A stretch of DNA of 64,000 bases from Winogradskyella sp. (GTDB taxonomy: Bacteria > Bacteroidota > Bacteroidia > Flavobacteriales > Flavobacteriaceae), in contig SHBX01000001.1 of assembly GCA_004211785.1 (NCBI GenBank), forward strand, positions 186,001 through 250,000. The letters run 5' to 3'. The position numbers and the translations under genes are program-made. Position 1 is the stretch's first letter, and each line of letters begins with the position of its first letter. Below the pieces are notes generated by a model. The model was not told where the DNA came from, made no database searches, and saw only the letters and a list, made by a program, of their open reading frames with translations. This document shows, in pieces, positions 7,117 through 16,830 of the stretch.

Positions 7117-7227
7117 CGCAGTAAAAAAGACAAATAAAATAATAGTGAAGCCTGTTAGGACTTTTTTCCGCTAATTCATAATTAGTCTAATTTCTCTTTA
7201 GTATTTTTAAAGGGAAAAATATGTGAA

Positions 7228-9807
7228 ATGTCTATAAAGCCTAGGTTATCAAGATTTAATACTCAAGTTTTACAAAAATACCAGATATACAACGGTATTT
7301 TTATGAACTTACCTTTTGACACACTTTCAAAAACTGTTGCACTATTGCCATTGTTTTATGAGACTTGTAAAAGAGGTTTTGATTCAGGTCAAGACCCAAC
7401 AACAATAGTAGATACTTTTTTTAAAAAATATCAAGCCAGACGTAGTGCTAAGAGTCAAATAAATTTATTGTTTAGATTTATTCAGTATATAGAACGGCAA
7501 GTTGTTTTATTTGATGCTGTAGAAGATGCAGCTTTTCCTGTGGTAAATAACATGGAGGGTATCGGTACACTCAGAAATCTAAAAGAAACTGCCGAGGCTG
7601 AAAATAAAAAACAGCTTTTGCAGGAATATCTTGAAACGTTTAAGGTCCGTATTGTGCTTACTGCGCACCCGACACAGTTTTATCCAGGTACAGTGCTTGG
7701 CATTATTACTGATTTGGCCAAAGCGGTCAAAGTAGATAATCTTCAGGAAATTAACAGCCTACTGGGTCAATTAGGAAAAACCCCTTTCTTTAAAGACAAA
7801 AAACCAACGCCTTATGATGAGGCTGTAAATCTTATCTGGTATTTAAAGAATGTGTTTTATCATTCATTTGGAAGTATTTACGATTATGCGCATCAAAATA
7901 TTTTTGATGAAAAAGAGATAGACAATTCAATTTTAAATATTGGTTTTTGGCCTGGAGGCGACAGAGATGGAAATCCATTTGTTACACCTCAAATAACACT
8001 TGATGTTGCCCAAAAGCTTAAAGAATCTATTATTAAAAAATACATAAAGGATATTAAGTATTTAAGACGTCGACTCACTTTCAAAGGTATTAGAGAACGA
8101 ATTATTGAGCTCAATCATCAGCTTCATAATACATTATTAGATAAAGAAAATCAGATTTCTTTAGAAGAATTTGTTGCCGGGCTAAAGACCATAAGAACGC
8201 TATTAATAACAGAGCATCAATCGCTTTACGTAAATAAAATAACATCTCTTATAAACAAAACAACATTGTTTGGGTATCACTTTGCGAGCCTAGACATACG
8301 TCAAGACAGTCGCGTGCATGATGCGATGTTTAGAAATTTAGTTGCAGAACTTATTGGCAGTGGAAGTGACTTATTTCCTAAAGACTTTTTTGATTTAGAA
8401 ATGTCAAAGCAGCTAAAACACCTTTCTGAGATAAAAGGTTCAATAGGTAATGTAGAATTTAAAGATGAATTGGTAATAAATATTGTTGAAACGATTAGAG
8501 CAATGAAAGCTATCCAAGAACAAAATGGAGAAGTGGCTTGCAATCGATATATTATAAGTAACAACCAAACAACTCTAAACGTATTGCAGCTTTTTGCAAT
8601 GCTTAAAATTATTGCTTTTAATGATAAACTTACAGCTGATGTTGTACCACTTTTTGAAACTGTTCCTGATTTAATAGCAGCTCCTAAAGTCATGGAAGAG
8701 TTATATACAGATTCTAACTATCGAGAACATTTAAAGGCTCGTGGTAATAGGCAAACCATTATGTTAGGCTTTAGTGATGGGACAAAAGATGGAGGTTATT
8801 TAATGGCCAATTGGGCTATTTTTAAAGCTAAAGAGGCTATGACGGAAATGTCTCGTAAATATAATATAGATGTTATTTTCTTTGATGGTCGTGGAGGGCC
8901 ACCAGCACGAGGTGGCGGAAAAACACATCAGTTTTATGCCTCGTTAGGACCAACAATTGAAGACAAAGAGATTCAATTAACCATTCAAGGGCAAACGATT
9001 AGTTCTAATTTTGGAACATTAGCTTCTTCTCAATACAACATGGAGCAATTAATAAGTTCTGGGATTTCAAATAGTCTTAATGATAAGAATCTTGAAATGT
9101 CTAAAGTCAATAAAACATTGATGGATGACCTAGCACAAATAAGCTACCAAGCATATGTGGCCTTTAAAAGTCACCCAAAATTCTTAGCGTATTTACAACA
9201 TATGAGTACACTTAAATATTATGCTAAAACTAATATTGGTAGTCGACCATCTAAGCGAGGGAAGTCAACAGAATTAGTGTTTTCGGACTTAAGAGCTATA
9301 CCTTTTGTTGGTAGTTGGAGTCAGTTAAAGCAAAATGTACCTGGCTTTTTTGGAGTAGGTACAGCACTAAAAGTTTATGAGGATAAAAATGAATTTGACA
9401 AAGTAAAACAGCTTTATAATGAGTCGAAATTTTTTAAAACATTAATTGAAAACAGTATGATGTCTTTAACCAAATCATTTTTTGATTTGACAAAGTACAT
9501 GCAAGAAAATAAAGAATTTGGCGAATTTTGGACTTTGATTTATGAAGAGTACAAAACATCAAAACGCTTAATTTTAAAGCTCTCTGGATACGACACATTA
9601 ATGGAAAATGAGCCAGTAGGAAAAGCGTCTATTGAGGTTAGAGAATCTATAGTATTGCCATTGCTAACCATACAACAATATGCATTGAAGAAAATTCAGA
9701 ATCTTGAAGATTCAGATGATAGAGATGAAGCACAAATAGCCATTTTTGAGAAAATTGTTACCCGAGCTATGTTTGGTAACATTAATGCGAGTCGTAATTC
9801 TGCTTAA
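7228..9807 (+). CDS. ppc: phosphoenolpyruvate carboxylase
   Basis: This 859-residue enzyme makes oxaloacetate from PEP and bicarbonate, refilling the TCA cycle. Diagnostic segments are VLTAHPTQ with the catalytic His near residue 147, GFWPGGDRDGNP near 240, LGFSDGTKDGGY, the PEPC signature FDGRGGPPARGGG near 554, and NIGSRPSKRG near 672. It departs from the textbook enzyme in two places: the first motif reads HPTQ where most have HPTE, and the C-terminus is RNSA where the family ends in (Q/R)NTG. It is a single-gene unit and overlaps the convergent HDAC-like gene by 4 bases. Confidence 0.93.
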   Translation: MSIKPRLSRFNTQVLQKYQIYNGIFMNLPFDTLSKTVALLPLFYETCKRGFDSGQDPTTIVDTFFKKYQARRSAKSQINLLFRFIQYIERQVVLFDAVEDAAFPVVNNMEGIGTLRNLKETAEAENKKQLLQEYLETFKVRIVLTAHPTQFYPGTVLGIITDLAKAVKVDNLQEINSLLGQLGKTPFFKDKKPTPYDEAVNLIWYLKNVFYHSFGSIYDYAHQNIFDEKEIDNSILNIGFWPGGDRDGNPFVTPQITLDVAQKLKESIIKKYIKDIKYLRRRLTFKGIRERIIELNHQLHNTLLDKENQISLEEFVAGLKTIRTLLITEHQSLYVNKITSLINKTTLFGYHFASLDIRQDSRVHDAMFRNLVAELIGSGSDLFPKDFFDLEMSKQLKHLSEIKGSIGNVEFKDELVINIVETIRAMKAIQEQNGEVACNRYIISNNQTTLNVLQLFAMLKIIAFNDKLTADVVPLFETVPDLIAAPKVMEELYTDSNYREHLKARGNRQTIMLGFSDGTKDGGYLMANWAIFKAKEAMTEMSRKYNIDVIFFDGRGGPPARGGGKTHQFYASLGPTIEDKEIQLTIQGQTISSNFGTLASSQYNMEQLISSGISNSLNDKNLEMSKVNKTLMDDLAQISYQAYVAFKSHPKFLAYLQHMSTLKYYAKTNIGSRPSKRGKSTELVFSDLRAIPFVGSWSQLKQNVPGFFGVGTALKVYEDKNEFDKVKQLYNESKFFKTLIENSMMSLTKSFFDLTKYMQENKEFGEFWTLIYEEYKTSKRLILKLSGYDTLMENEPVGKASIEVRESIVLPLLTIQQYALKKIQNLEDSDDRDEAQIAIFEKIVTRAMFGNINASRNSA

Positions 9808-10706
9808 AAAAAAATCTCTTGCGCTAATCGAAATGTATTCGCATGTGCATCTACTATGGTTTTGATGTCGGGAGAATATCCTCCACCCATGCTACACATT
9901 ATAGGAATATTATTTGTTTTACATTGTTCTAAAACAAATTGGTCTCTAGCTTTACAACCATTAATAGTCATAGCTAATTTGCCTAGTTTGTCACTAGCGA
10001 CAACATCAACACCAGATAAGTAGTAAATAAAATCTGGTTGTTGCTCATCTATTAGCCGAGGTAAAGTTTTCTTTAAAATTTTGAGATAGGTATTATCATC
10101 GGTATTGTTTTCTAGAGCAATATCTAAATTGCTTTGTTCTTTTTTAAAAGGATAATTACTAGCACCATGCATAGAAAATGTAAAAACAGAATCATCTTCT
10201 CGAAAAATTTCTGCAGTGCCATTACCTTGATGTACATCTAAATCAACAATAAGAATCTTTTTTGCTAGACCTTCATTTTGAAGAAATCTTGCGCCGACAG
10301 CTTGGTCATTAATCATACAGAATGCCTCTCCACGGTTGGTATAAGCATGATGTGTGCCGCCAGCAATATTCATAGCAATACCGTTTTTTAATGCAAACTC
10401 ACTGGCTTTAATTGTGCCGTCTGTTATAAAACGTTCACGTTCAACTAAAACTTCACTCAGCGGAAAGCCAATTTTTCTGGCAGCTCTTTGATTGAGTGTA
10501 ATATTTAGTAAATCATAAAAATAGTCTGGCTCATGTACAGCTAAAATATACTTATCATTAGGTCGAGTAGGTTCAAAAAAATTGTTACTACTACAAGTAC
10601 CTTCGTGAAGTAATTGCTGAGGCAACAATTCATATTTCTCCATAGGGAACCGATGTCCCAAAGGGAGTTGATGTCTATAAATAGGATGGTAGGCTATTTT
10701 GAGCAA
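9804..10706 (-). CDS. histone deacetylase family protein
   Basis: This 300-residue protein carries the zinc-dependent deacetylase signature: GGTHHAYTNRGEAFCMIND (tandem active-site His, near residue 115), VDLDVHQGNGTAEIF (Asp and His zinc ligands, near 154), SGVDVVASDKLG (third ligand Asp) and MGGGYS. Bacterial relatives deacetylate small amides or acetylated proteins; the substrate here is not determinable. The start is TTG at 10706, directly after the stop of the preceding gene, because MLKIAYHPIYRH matches the family N-terminus and the next ATG would remove it. It is the last gene of the metG operon and overlaps the convergent ppc stop. Confidence 0.88.
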   Translation of the reverse strand: MLKIAYHPIYRHQLPLGHRFPMEKYELLPQQLLHEGTCSSNNFFEPTRPNDKYILAVHEPDYFYDLLNITLNQRAARKIGFPLSEVLVERERFITDGTIKASEFALKNGIAMNIAGGTHHAYTNRGEAFCMINDQAVGARFLQNEGLAKKILIVDLDVHQGNGTAEIFREDDSVFTFSMHGASNYPFKKEQSNLDIALENNTDDNTYLKILKKTLPRLIDEQQPDFIYYLSGVDVVASDKLGKLAMTINGCKARDQFVLEQCKTNNIPIMCSMGGGYSPDIKTIVDAHANTFRLAQEIFF

Positions 10707-13121
10707 TTAGTTTTCTCTTTCAATTTTTATTTCTTGAGAAATATACTCGTTATCGTTTACAATGCCTTCTATAAATAGTGAAATATCTTTAGTTTTAGTA
10801 TCATAAAACTTAAAATTAGCTGTTCCAGCAGCATCTAATTTGATATTTGGATGCCAACCAATGGTGCCATATTCTATAAAAAAGTCGCTATTGTAATATT
10901 TGTACTTCGGAGTGTAAAATGTTTTTTCATTACTAAATCTTAGAGGGACATCATATGTTGTGACTTTATTCTTCTTCTTAATGGTTCTGCCATTTGGGTC
11001 AGAAAAAATTTTTATAAATCCTGCATTTCCTCTTATGCCTCCTCCAGAACCATAAAATTCGTATTCTATATAGTCAATATCACCCATGTTTAAAAAAGTT
11101 AAGAGGCTAAAATCTGAGTTTGTGCCTAGTCCAGAAAGAAGTGCATTATCTAAATAAACTAAAGGAACAGGATTTCCCCAATTTACCCTTGGATTAGTAA
11201 TACTAAGCGTCCCAGAAAAATAGTCAAACTGTGTTACCCAACCTAAACGTTGTAAATATAAATCGAGCCTAAGATTTCTAAGCTTAATGTTATCTGCTAT
11301 TAAATCTATTCTGGCATTAGTTGCTTTAGTTTCTAAAGTTTCAAGTCTAGTTTTCCTGCTTTCTGCTTTGATTAATACCTCATCAAGTTTGGTAACGTTA
11401 TCCTCTTTTTCTGTATTAATTTCCTGATTTGGATTAACTGATGTTTCATTAAGAGTATATGTTTCGTCAATTACATTTAGTTCATTTTTAAATTCAGGAA
11501 ATTTTGAAGGATAATACTGTAAATATAACGATGGTTTTTCTTTAAACTTTTTCTTTTTAGTACTTACATATCCAATCCTGAATAAATCATCATCAGTAGG
11601 GAAAGATTTTTTAATAGTAAAAACCTCTTCGTTCTGAGGTATATCAAAAATTTTAGTCTTATTACCTGCTAAAGGATATACAATATAAGTCCCTGGTTTT
11701 TCTTTATTAACATTAGCTACAATGTCAATACCACGCTCAAAAGGATAAATAAATGAGCGTTCACGTTCTTGGTTATTTAAAATGGTTTTCCAACTATAAC
11801 TGCTCCAGCCCTGTGTGAGCATTAACAAGTCAAGATTATATTGTGTTTTTCTATTATTAGATTTAAAATAGCTCGAGCCATTTTCAATCCGTCCTTTTAT
11901 GTAAGGCTGAATAAATAATTGGGTTAAAATATTATGATGATGATTGTAAGATTTAGTTTCGGATGGTAAAATAGAAACACTTAAATTAGATGATTTTAGA
12001 GCCTCGGTTAGGTCAAGGCCTAAATCAATACTTAAGCTGTCAGTTTCAGGCTTAACTTTTACTTTAGATATTTTGTTTTGTAAAATAGATGAATTGTTGA
12101 AGTATAAACGTTCTAAAAGCGGTTTTTCGTCATTACTGAAAACCGTAAAAATATTAACACCTCTAGATAACTCACTTTTAGGAAAACTTAGGACTACAGT
12201 CCCATTTTCATTAAGTTGAAAAGGGGACAAAACCATGTCACTGCCATTGTGTAATGCAACTTTGTAATCTCTATTTTTATTGCGTTGTAATGTTTCTGTA
12301 TTGGTTTTAACTTGAAGTCTTATAATGTCAGAAGTTGATGATAAACTCATAGCTATACCGTAAGATTCGATATTAAGTATTGGAGATGAGATTTCTTGTT
12401 CATTGATATTTATGTTTACCGAATATTTTTTTCCAGGAATAGGCGTTAATAGTGTTTTAGAAAGACCTACATCGTTTAATTGAAATTCAGAAACAATATT
12501 ACCAGAATCATCTTTTATAGAACCATAAGCATTGGCAATACCATAGCCAAACTGATTTTTAGCAATAATACCTATTGTGTTAGAGACATTATATATAATA
12601 TGCCCACCTTCACCTAGAGCTTGCAAATCTATTTGAACATCTTTAGGTGAAACAGGTTTAACTTCACCTAAATTATCTGCATCAATAACTTTAAAAGTTT
12701 GTTCATAATGGTTTTGCTCTTCAAAATTGCGCATCCAATTCGTATAAGCTTTAAAGGTAAAAATACCTGTAGACAGTGTACTATCGACATCAAATACATT
12801 TGCTGCAATACCTTTATCTACTCTGACCAGTTTTTTCTTAATCACCTTACCTTCTTCATTGCTTATGGTGCAATAAAGATTAGTGGTCATTTTAGATGGC
12901 TCTTTGGTGAATTTATCAAAAACGTAAGCCGTGAAGCCTAGCATTTCGCCTTCGATATAGGTTGATTTGTTAAGATGAGCATATGCTATTTCTCTGGGTG
13001 CTTCTGAGTAATCTTCATAAGCATCTACAATATCTGTAGATTGCGCATTAAGATTTGAAACGAATAAAAATGGTAATAGAAAAGAAGATAGTATAATCTG
13101 ATAGAAAGTAGTTTTGAGCAT
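10707..13121 (-). CDS. exported protein with MG2-type domains and a TonB-plug-like C-terminal domain
   Basis: This 804-residue protein has a signal peptide ending at LNAQS. An N-terminal macroglobulin-like (MG2) region follows (AHLNKSTYIEGEMLGFTAYV, TGIFTFKAYTNWM). After ~450 further beta-rich residues, the C-terminal part resembles a TonB-receptor plug without a barrel: PLVYLDNALL, MGDIDYIEYEFYGSGGGIRGNAGFIKIF. The layout is known in Bacteroidota proteins of unproven function, probably at the outer membrane. It is followed directly by the HDAC-like gene and preceded by an exported protein of unknown function, in the metG operon direction. Confidence 0.65.
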   Translation of the reverse strand: MLKTTFYQIILSSFLLPFLFVSNLNAQSTDIVDAYEDYSEAPREIAYAHLNKSTYIEGEMLGFTAYVFDKFTKEPSKMTTNLYCTISNEEGKVIKKKLVRVDKGIAANVFDVDSTLSTGIFTFKAYTNWMRNFEEQNHYEQTFKVIDADNLGEVKPVSPKDVQIDLQALGEGGHIIYNVSNTIGIIAKNQFGYGIANAYGSIKDDSGNIVSEFQLNDVGLSKTLLTPIPGKKYSVNININEQEISSPILNIESYGIAMSLSSTSDIIRLQVKTNTETLQRNKNRDYKVALHNGSDMVLSPFQLNENGTVVLSFPKSELSRGVNIFTVFSNDEKPLLERLYFNNSSILQNKISKVKVKPETDSLSIDLGLDLTEALKSSNLSVSILPSETKSYNHHHNILTQLFIQPYIKGRIENGSSYFKSNNRKTQYNLDLLMLTQGWSSYSWKTILNNQERERSFIYPFERGIDIVANVNKEKPGTYIVYPLAGNKTKIFDIPQNEEVFTIKKSFPTDDDLFRIGYVSTKKKKFKEKPSLYLQYYPSKFPEFKNELNVIDETYTLNETSVNPNQEINTEKEDNVTKLDEVLIKAESRKTRLETLETKATNARIDLIADNIKLRNLRLDLYLQRLGWVTQFDYFSGTLSITNPRVNWGNPVPLVYLDNALLSGLGTNSDFSLLTFLNMGDIDYIEYEFYGSGGGIRGNAGFIKIFSDPNGRTIKKKNKVTTYDVPLRFSNEKTFYTPKYKYYNSDFFIEYGTIGWHPNIKLDAAGTANFKFYDTKTKDISLFIEGIVNDNEYISQEIKIEREN

Positions 13122-13193
13122 AGTAAGAAATTTTATATAAATCTCATCAAAAACTATTCCTAAAGCTAGACTTTTAACTAATTTTTAATTAGT

Positions 13194-14672
13194 CTATTTG
13201 TTATTGTTTTGGCAAGTTTTGAACTTTACTAAGATAAATTCTTTTTTCTTCTGATTGATATATGCATAGTAAGGTGTATTATCTATAAAAAATAAATCCT
13301 CAGCAGTAATACCTTTGTAATCAACCATGTAATCATCTATACAATCATTTATGGTAGGCTCAAATTCTTTTTTGACATGCTCCAGGTTTTTTGTTAAAAC
13401 CGTATCAAAAAACGTGGCTTTTGTAGAAGTGTAAGAATTATAATTAAAAAACGTAGGATTAAAAACAGGAACAAATGTACCAGCACCTGTGTTAAAAGCC
13501 ATACTATTTACCCCAAAACCTGCACCAAAGCCACCACCAGATTGTATTTGCTTATATCCGCCAAGTGTTATTTCATAAAGATTATTGACTTTTACTATAG
13601 ATAATCCAATATCTCCGGAGCTTATTTTTCTGAGATATTTTGAAGCAGCTTCTAACTCTCTTCTTTTTTGAAATGGTAAAGCTGTTTGACCTTCTTGAAT
13701 AATTGGTCCATTTTTGAAGGTTATAGAATCTTCTTTTGTTATATAGAACTCTTTTAGAACTTTGTCATTAAAATCTTTAATCTGAAAACTCATTTCTTTT
13801 CTTGAACTGGCTAATTGAAAGATTTTGTCTTCGTGGATAAAGGAGTTATATTTTCTAAAATCATCAATTTTACCTTTTGGATACGTGAAAATTTGTTCAG
13901 TAATATCAAAAGTATTTAAATCAAAGGTATAAACCAATGTACCTTTGTCCTCTTCTTCATCTTCAAGAGAAATAATAAGTTGGTCGTTAAATTTGTAAAG
14001 TTTATTTGGTGTTGAAGCTTGCTCGATAGATATAGGAATACGATGATCTATTTTTGTAATATTTGATTCTGCAATTTGAAGCCAAAAGTATCCCCAGTAA
14101 TCGGGATTACTTTCGTATAATATATCATTTTTAGAATTTTCATTGACTTTAAATGATTTTACAGTCTCAAGATTTTTGTCATTTGATAGAGTTCTTATTA
14201 TAATAGATGTTTTATCACTTGTTAGCATAAACATCTCATTATTATGCACTATGGTATCAATATAAAGTTCTTTCCCAATTTCGAAATCAAGTTCTTTTGT
14301 TTTGGTTGTTTTTGTATTAAAATTTATAGATATGACTATAAGTTTTGAAAAATTTCTAGTTGCGTATAGTAAATTGTATATGCCATCATTTATTGAATAG
14401 GCAAGTGGGTCTAAAAACTTACGTTTTGGAGCTTCAAAGGAGAATTGAGAAATAACTTGAAAATCTGCATCAAAAAGATTAGCATGTATTTGTTTCCTGT
14501 CAGTGACTAAAAAAGCTAAATCATTTGTTTTACTGTTAACCAATGAATATGTAGTCTTTTTACTCCTAGTGTTTTTAGTGTTAATCTTAAAACGTAAAAC
14601 TTCGTTTTGACTATATGAAAATGTAGATATACTTATAAAGAATACTAAGAATAATGTAGAAGCCGATTTCAT
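13194..14672 (-). CDS. exported protein of unknown function
   Basis: This 492-residue protein starts with a signal peptide (MKSASTLFLVFFISISTFSYSQ). The remainder is beta-rich with repeated short motifs (FDADFQVISQF, YTFDLNTFDITEQIF, FNDKVLKEFYI) that suggest a beta-propeller-like fold, plus a glycine-rich stretch GGGFGAGFGVNSM near residue 370. No sorting domain is visible at its end. No family is recognised. The ATG directly abuts the stop of metG, so the two are translationally linked or at least cotranscribed. Confidence 0.6.
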   Translation of the reverse strand: MKSASTLFLVFFISISTFSYSQNEVLRFKINTKNTRSKKTTYSLVNSKTNDLAFLVTDRKQIHANLFDADFQVISQFSFEAPKRKFLDPLAYSINDGIYNLLYATRNFSKLIVISINFNTKTTKTKELDFEIGKELYIDTIVHNNEMFMLTSDKTSIIIRTLSNDKNLETVKSFKVNENSKNDILYESNPDYWGYFWLQIAESNITKIDHRIPISIEQASTPNKLYKFNDQLIISLEDEEEDKGTLVYTFDLNTFDITEQIFTYPKGKIDDFRKYNSFIHEDKIFQLASSRKEMSFQIKDFNDKVLKEFYITKEDSITFKNGPIIQEGQTALPFQKRRELEAASKYLRKISSGDIGLSIVKVNNLYEITLGGYKQIQSGGGFGAGFGVNSMAFNTGAGTFVPVFNPTFFNYNSYTSTKATFFDTVLTKNLEHVKKEFEPTINDCIDDYMVDYKGITAEDLFFIDNTPYYAYINQKKKEFILVKFKTCQNNNK

Positions 14673-16721
14673 TTAACTAATTTTTAATCCGTTTGCTGTT
14701 TCTTTAACGTCAGGATTCACAAAAACTAAGTTCCCGTCTTCATTTTCTGTCATTAAAATCATGCCTTGACTTTCAACGCCTCGTAAGTTTCTTGGTGCCA
14801 AATTGACCAAAACAGTTACTTTTTTACCAATAACATCTTCTGGTTTAAAGCTCTCTGCAATACCAGAAACTATTGTTCTAGTATCGATACCAGTATCTAC
14901 TTTAAGTACTAATAGCTTTTTGGTTTTAGGCATTTTTTCAGCCTCTAAGATAGTGCCAACTCTAATGTCTAGTTTAGTGAAATCATCAAAAGTAATTTCC
15001 TCTTTTTGAGGTTCTATGGCTTTATTTGCTGCCTCGTTAGCTTTTTTGCTAGCTTCTAGTTTGTCGAGTTGCACTTGGATTTGAGCATCTTCAATTTTAG
15101 AGAATAACAATTCGCCTTTACCAATTTGATGTTCAGCAGGTAATAAAATTTCTTTATTTGAAATATTATTCCATGAATTATCTCGGGAGTTTAATATGTT
15201 TTTCAACTTACCTGATGTAAATGGTAAAAATGGCTCACTTAAAACAGCTAAAGCAGATGCGATTTGTAAAGCTACATACATAATTGTTTTAGTACGTGTT
15301 TCATTTATTTTAATAACCTTCCAAGGTTCTTCATCAGCTAGATATTTATTACCTAATCGAGCTAAATTCATAAGTTCTTGGCTCGCTTCTCTAAAACGGT
15401 AACGTTCAATAGAGCTAGCAATAACAGATGGGTATGCTTTTACAGCAGCAAGTGTTTCTTGATCTACAGAAGATAAATCTGAAGGCTCCGGAATAATACC
15501 ATCATAATATTTATTAGTAAGAACGACCACTCGGTTTATAAAGTTACCAAATATGGCAACGAGTTCATTGTTGTTTCTGGCTTGAAAGTCTTTCCAAGTA
15601 AAGTCGTTATCCTTTGTTTCTGGAGCATTTGCAGTAAGTGCATAACGCAACACATCTTGTTGGTTTGGGAAATCTTGTAAATAATCCGGTAACCAAACTG
15701 CCCAATTTTTTGAGGTTGACAATTTATTGCCTTCAAGATTTAAAAACTCATTTGCAGGCACATTTTCTGGTAAAATATATGAGCCTTCTGCTTTAAGCAT
15801 GGCAGGAAAAATAATACAGTGAAAAACTATATTATCCTTACCAATAAAGTGTACTAAAGTGGTGTCGTCTTTTTTCCAATAGTCTTCCCAGTTTTTCCCC
15901 TCACGTGCAGCCCATTCCTTAGTTGCAGAGATATAACCAATTGGCGCATCAAACCATACGTAAAGTACTTTGCCTTGGCCACCTTCAACAGGTACTGGAA
16001 TTCCCCAATCTAAATCTCTGGTTACAGCACGCGGGCGTAAACCATCATCTATCCAAGATTTTACTTGTCCGTATACATTAGGTTTCCAATCTTTTTTATG
16101 ACCTTCAAGTATCCATTCTTTTAAGAAATTTTCATGCTTATTAAGAGGTAAAAACCAGTGTTTTGTTTCTTTTAAAGTTGGTACGTTTCCAGTTATTGCA
16201 GATTTAGGATTGATTAAATCTGTTGCATTATGACTTGTTCCACAGTTTTCGCATTGGTCGCCATAACTTTCTTCATTACCACACTTTGGGCATGTGCCAA
16301 TAATAAAACGATCCGCTAAAAATTGGTTTGCTTCAGCATCATATAATTGTTCTGAAACCTCTTCAACAAATTCATTTTTATCATATAGAGTTTTAAAAAA
16401 CTCTGATGCTGTGTCATGATGAATTTTAGCAGATGTACGCGAATAGTTATCAAACGTAATCCCAAAATCTTCGAAAGATTTTTTAATAATAGCGTGATAT
16501 TTATCTACAACATCTTGAGGAGTTACATCTTCTTTTTTAGCCTTAATTGTAATAGGAACACCATGCTCATCACTACCACAAATAAAAGCAACATCATTAC
16601 CTGTAAGTCTTAAATATCTTGAATATATATCTGCAGGAACATAAACACCAGCTAGGTGACCAATATGTATTGGCCCGTTAGTGTAAGGTAGTGCAGCTGT
16701 AATTGTATAGCGCTTAGACAT
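14673..16721 (-). CDS. metG: methionyl-tRNA synthetase with C-terminal tRNA-binding domain
   Basis: This 682-residue class I synthetase charges tRNA-Met. The HIGH motif appears as [11 protein letters not shown] near residue 15, a four-Cys zinc knuckle (CPKCGN...CENCG) sits near 143-160, and the KMSKS loop reads KLSTSKNW. The last ~110 residues ([20 protein letters not shown]...[10 protein letters not shown]) are the EMAP/Arc1p-like tRNA-binding domain that makes the dimeric long form. It heads an operon with three downstream genes. A -7 box TAATTTTG lies at 16747-16754. Confidence 0.97.
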   Translation of the reverse strand: MSKRYTITAALPYTNGPIHIGHLAGVYVPADIYSRYLRLTGNDVAFICGSDEHGVPITIKAKKEDVTPQDVVDKYHAIIKKSFEDFGITFDNYSRTSAKIHHDTASEFFKTLYDKNEFVEEVSEQLYDAEANQFLADRFIIGTCPKCGNEESYGDQCENCGTSHNATDLINPKSAITGNVPTLKETKHWFLPLNKHENFLKEWILEGHKKDWKPNVYGQVKSWIDDGLRPRAVTRDLDWGIPVPVEGGQGKVLYVWFDAPIGYISATKEWAAREGKNWEDYWKKDDTTLVHFIGKDNIVFHCIIFPAMLKAEGSYILPENVPANEFLNLEGNKLSTSKNWAVWLPDYLQDFPNQQDVLRYALTANAPETKDNDFTWKDFQARNNNELVAIFGNFINRVVVLTNKYYDGIIPEPSDLSSVDQETLAAVKAYPSVIASSIERYRFREASQELMNLARLGNKYLADEEPWKVIKINETRTKTIMYVALQIASALAVLSEPFLPFTSGKLKNILNSRDNSWNNISNKEILLPAEHQIGKGELLFSKIEDAQIQVQLDKLEASKKANEAANKAIEPQKEEITFDDFTKLDIRVGTILEAEKMPKTKKLLVLKVDTGIDTRTIVSGIAESFKPEDVIGKKVTVLVNLAPRNLRGVESQGMILMTENEDGNLVFVNPDVKETANGLKIS

Positions 16722-16746
16722 GAAATTTCTAATTTTTACTGAAGCG

Positions 16747-16754
16747 CAAAATTA
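16747..16754 (-). promoter_or_regulatory. -7 box for metG operon
   Basis: TAATTTTG followed by CG on the minus strand matches TAnnTTTG, 25 bases upstream of the ATG. No clear -33 element is seen. Confidence 0.45.
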
Positions 16755-16779
16755 CGATTTTACTTGTAGTTATAAAACG

Positions 16780-16809
16780 AAAAGCCTTTAGTAATCACTA
16801 AAGGCTTTT
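16780..16809 (-). terminator. terminator after the DUF1501 gene
   Basis: AAAAGCCTTTAGT, loop AATC, ACTAAAGGCTTTT form a perfect 13-bp stem 22 bases past the stop of the DUF1501 gene. It separates that pair from the metG operon. Confidence 0.8.
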
Positions 16810-16830
16810 ATGAGGGATAAGCTTGTTGGA

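Noticed and set aside
8301-8693. 130-aa minus-strand ORF inside ppc
   Set aside because: Shadow of a strongly conserved gene.
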